A stretch of DNA of 7,232 bases from Clostridiales bacterium (GTDB lineage: Bacteria > Bacillota > Clostridia > Christensenellales > Aristaeellaceae): contig JALFHA010000204.1 in the NCBI GenBank assembly GCA_022776785.1, forward strand, positions 1 to 7,232, read 5' to 3'. The notes under the pieces were generated by a model that ran no database searches, was not told the origin of the DNA, and worked only from the letters and a program-made list of their open reading frames with translations. Positions 5,602-7,232 of the stretch are shown here, piece by piece. The first letter of the stretch is position 1; each line of letters opens with the position of its first letter. The position numbers were made by a program, and so were the translations under genes.

Positions 5602-6894
5602 TTACAGCCCCTCCTCGTCGATGACGCGGCCGCCCACCAGCGTGGCGCACACCGCTCCGGTATATGTTCTGCCGTCAAACGGCGTGTTGTGTCCCTTGGA
5701 CTTGAAAGCGGAAGCATCCACCGTGACCTCTTTTTCCGGATCGAGGATGACGACATCGGCCGGCGCGCCGACGGCAAGCGAGCCGCCCGACACACCCAGC
5801 AGCTTTGCGGGCTGCGTGCTCATCAACGCGATGAGGCGCTCGAGCGTCATGTAGCCCTTCTTCACCAGCTCGGTATAGCTCACGCAGAAGGCCGTCTCAA
5901 ACCCGCTGATGCCGCTGGCAGCGATGTGGAATTCCACGCGCTTCTCGTCCTCGTGATGCGGCGCGTGGTCGGTGGCAATCGCGTCGAGCGTGCCATCCAC
6001 AAGGCCCTGAATGCAGGCGAGCCTGTCCTCCTCCTCGCGCAGCGGCGGGTTGACGCGGCAACGGCTGTCGTAACCCTCCACCCATGCGTCGGTCGCGCCG
6101 ATGTAGTGCGGCGTGGTCTCCGCAGTCACGCGGACGCCGCGCGCCTTCGCCTCGCGCACGAGCTGCACGCCGCCGCGCGTGGAGAGGTGGCACAGGTGGA
6201 TGCGCTTGCCCTCTGCCTCGGCCACGAGAATGTCGCGCGCCACCATAACCTCCTCCGCCGCGCGGGTGATGCCCGGCAGGCCGAGCTTGGTGGACATGTA
6301 GCCCTCGTTCATCACGCCGTCGCCGACGAGGTTCCTGTCCTCGCTGTGGCTCATGATGAAGATGCCGAAGTGGTCGGCGTACTGCATCGCCAGACGCATG
6401 AGGTTCGAGTTGGTGACGGGCCGCCCGTCGTCGGAGATGGCGACGATGCCCGCCGCGCGCATCCGGCCGATTTCGGCCATTTCCACGCCCTCGAGCCCCT
6501 TGGAGACCGCGCCGACCGGGTAGACGTGCACGCCGCTTCCCTTCGTCTCAGCCTTCTCGATAATGTAGCGCGTCACCGCCGCGCTGTCGTTGACGGGCTT
6601 CGTATTGGGCATACAGCACACGCCCGTAAAGCCGCCGCGGGCCGCCGCGCGCGTGCCGGAGATGATGTCCTCCTTGTACTCAAGGCCCGGGTCACGCAGG
6701 TGGCAGTGCATGTCGATGAAGCCCGGAGCGACCACGCGCCCAGCCGCATTGATGACGCGCGCGCCCTCAGCACTCAGCCCCTCGCCGACGGCGGCGATTT
6801 TTCCATCCTCAATGAGCACGTCGAGCACAGCGCTGACGTCGCTTGCCGGGTCGATCACATGACCGCCGCGAATCAGAATCCTCTCGTCCTTCAT
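5602..6894 (-). CDS. pyrC: Dihydroorotase, class I
   Basis: This 430-residue zinc amidohydrolase cyclises carbamoyl-aspartate to dihydroorotate, the third step of UMP synthesis. Metal and active-site motifs are complete: HCHLRDPG at 63-70 (His63 and His65), SDDG at 154-157 (Asp in the position that bridges the metals in Bacillus-type enzymes), SHSEDRNL at 182-189 (His183), HLCHLSTRGG at 233-242 (His236), and ATDHAPH at 307-313 with catalytic Asp309. CMPNTKP (94-100) and RVNPPLR (280-286) are also typical of the long class I form. ATG 6894 has GGGAGGG 7 nt upstream within the end of pyrB and lies 3 nt after the pyrB stop. The complete active site argues for a catalytic enzyme and not the inactive dihydroorotase-like partner found with some PyrB proteins. 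Confidence 0.96.
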   Translation of the reverse strand: MKDERILIRGGHVIDPASDVSAVLDVLIEDGKIAAVGEGLSAEGARVINAAGRVVAPGFIDMHCHLRDPGLEYKEDIISGTRAAARGGFTGVCCMPNTKPVNDSAAVTRYIIEKAETKGSGVHVYPVGAVSKGLEGVEMAEIGRMRAAGIVAISDDGRPVTNSNLMRLAMQYADHFGIFIMSHSEDRNLVGDGVMNEGYMSTKLGLPGITRAAEEVMVARDILVAEAEGKRIHLCHLSTRGGVQLVREAKARGVRVTAETTPHYIGATDAWVEGYDSRCRVNPPLREEEDRLACIQGLVDGTLDAIATDHAPHHEDEKRVEFHIAASGISGFETAFCVSYTELVKKGYMTLERLIALMSTQPAKLLGVSGGSLAVGAPADVVILDPEKEVTVDASAFKSKGHNTPFDGRTYTGAVCATLVGGRVIDEEGL

Positions 6895-6897
6895 GGC

Positions 6898-7232
6898 TCA
6901 GCCCTCCCTTCTGGTGAGCATGTAGAGCAGCGCCATGCGCACGGCGACGCCGCTTTCCACCTGCTGGGTGATGACCGACTGCGGCCCATCTGCCGCGCTG
7001 GAGGCGATCTCCACGCCGCGGTTCATCGGGCCGGGGTGCATCACCAGCGCGTGCTTCTTCGCCAGCGCCACGCGCTCAGGCGTAATCTCCCAGTTGTCGC
7101 AGTATTCCGCGACGGACGGGAACAGCCCCTTCTGCTGGCGCTCACGCTGGATGCGCAGGCCCATCACCACGTCCGCGCTCTCGCAGGCGTCCTCGATGGT
7201 CGGAGCAACGGTGCAGCCCAGCCGTTCAATGT
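6898..7232 (-). CDS. pyrB: Aspartate carbamoyltransferase catalytic chain, C-terminal part only
   Basis: The frame is open from the right window edge and ends at TGA 6898-6900, giving the last 110 residues or so of a protein normally about 300 long. The visible part starts IERLGCTVAPTIEDACESADVVMGLRIQRERQ and continues through GLFPSVAEYCDNWEITPERVALAK, the hallmark HPGPMNRGVEI, and QSVITQQVESGVAVRMALLYML. These are the aspartate-binding domain motifs of PyrB, including the HPGP[ML]NRG segment and the QV..GVAVRM helix. The enzyme joins carbamoyl phosphate and aspartate, the committed step of the pathway. An apparent GTG start at 7168-7170 is internal to the gene. The next gene is pyrC, with no pyrI regulatory-chain gene between them. 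Confidence 0.95.
   Translation of the reverse strand, partial: IERLGCTVAPTIEDACESADVVMGLRIQRERQQKGLFPSVAEYCDNWEITPERVALAKKHALVMHPGPMNRGVEIASSAADGPQSVITQQVESGVAVRMALLYMLTRREG

Noticed and set aside
4893..5624. A 243-codon plus-strand open frame antisense to pyrF
   Set aside because: It is Arg/His/Ala/Val-rich low-complexity protein opposite a complete, motif-intact pyrF; a codon-bias shadow.
5601..5795. Extension of pyrF upstream to a 377-residue protein
   Set aside because: The extra 65 residues are Arg/Ser-rich and overlap the 3' end of pyrC, while ATG 5600 has a strong ribosome-binding site and begins the conserved family sequence.

Overview
This is a GC-rich, densely packed stretch of bacterial chromosome. 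The best fit is an anaerobic, gut-type Firmicute of the class Clostridia. The signs are class 1B dihydroorotate dehydrogenase with its PyrK electron-transfer subunit, strong GGAGG ribosome-binding sites, and tightly overlapping genes. No lineage marker is present, so the organism is an inference. No mobile element, CRISPR array, tRNA or rRNA was seen.

Right half (2991-7232, all on the minus strand): a de novo pyrimidine (UMP) cluster read pyrB (3' part, cut by the window edge) - pyrC - pyrF - pyrK - pyrD. Junctions are 3 nt, 1 nt, a 4-nt overlap and an 8-nt overlap, so this is one polycistronic message with likely translational coupling. The encoded steps are carbamoyl-aspartate formation, dihydroorotate formation, oxidation to orotate (PyrD plus PyrK) and OMP decarboxylation. 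carA/carB, pyrE and any pyrR or pyrI are not in the window; pyrI and pyrE are absent from the positions within and just after the cluster where some clostridial operons carry them. The operon promoter lies beyond the right edge.

Middle (1997-2988, plus strand): a small glyoxalase I-like VOC protein with all four metal ligands, a 152-nt gap, then a TspO/MBR membrane protein. The ribosome-binding site and start of tspO lie inside a long hairpin. tspO and pyrD converge with only 2 nt between their stop codons, and both stops sit in a perfect 16-bp palindrome, with no room for an ordinary terminator.

Left part (1-1809, minus strand): a MATE-family multidrug/cation antiporter, overlapped by 7 nt by the start of a GNAT acetyltransferase whose C-terminus is cut by the window edge. 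The 187-nt region between the MATE gene and the glyoxalase gene holds two back-to-back promoters with overlapping -35 elements, and a stable hairpin in the MATE leader.

The gene content is ordinary. I found no convincing evidence of a previously undescribed multi-gene system. The points most worth a second look are regulatory: the hairpin over the tspO start, the shared-core divergent promoter, the MATE leader hairpin, and the double-stop palindrome.
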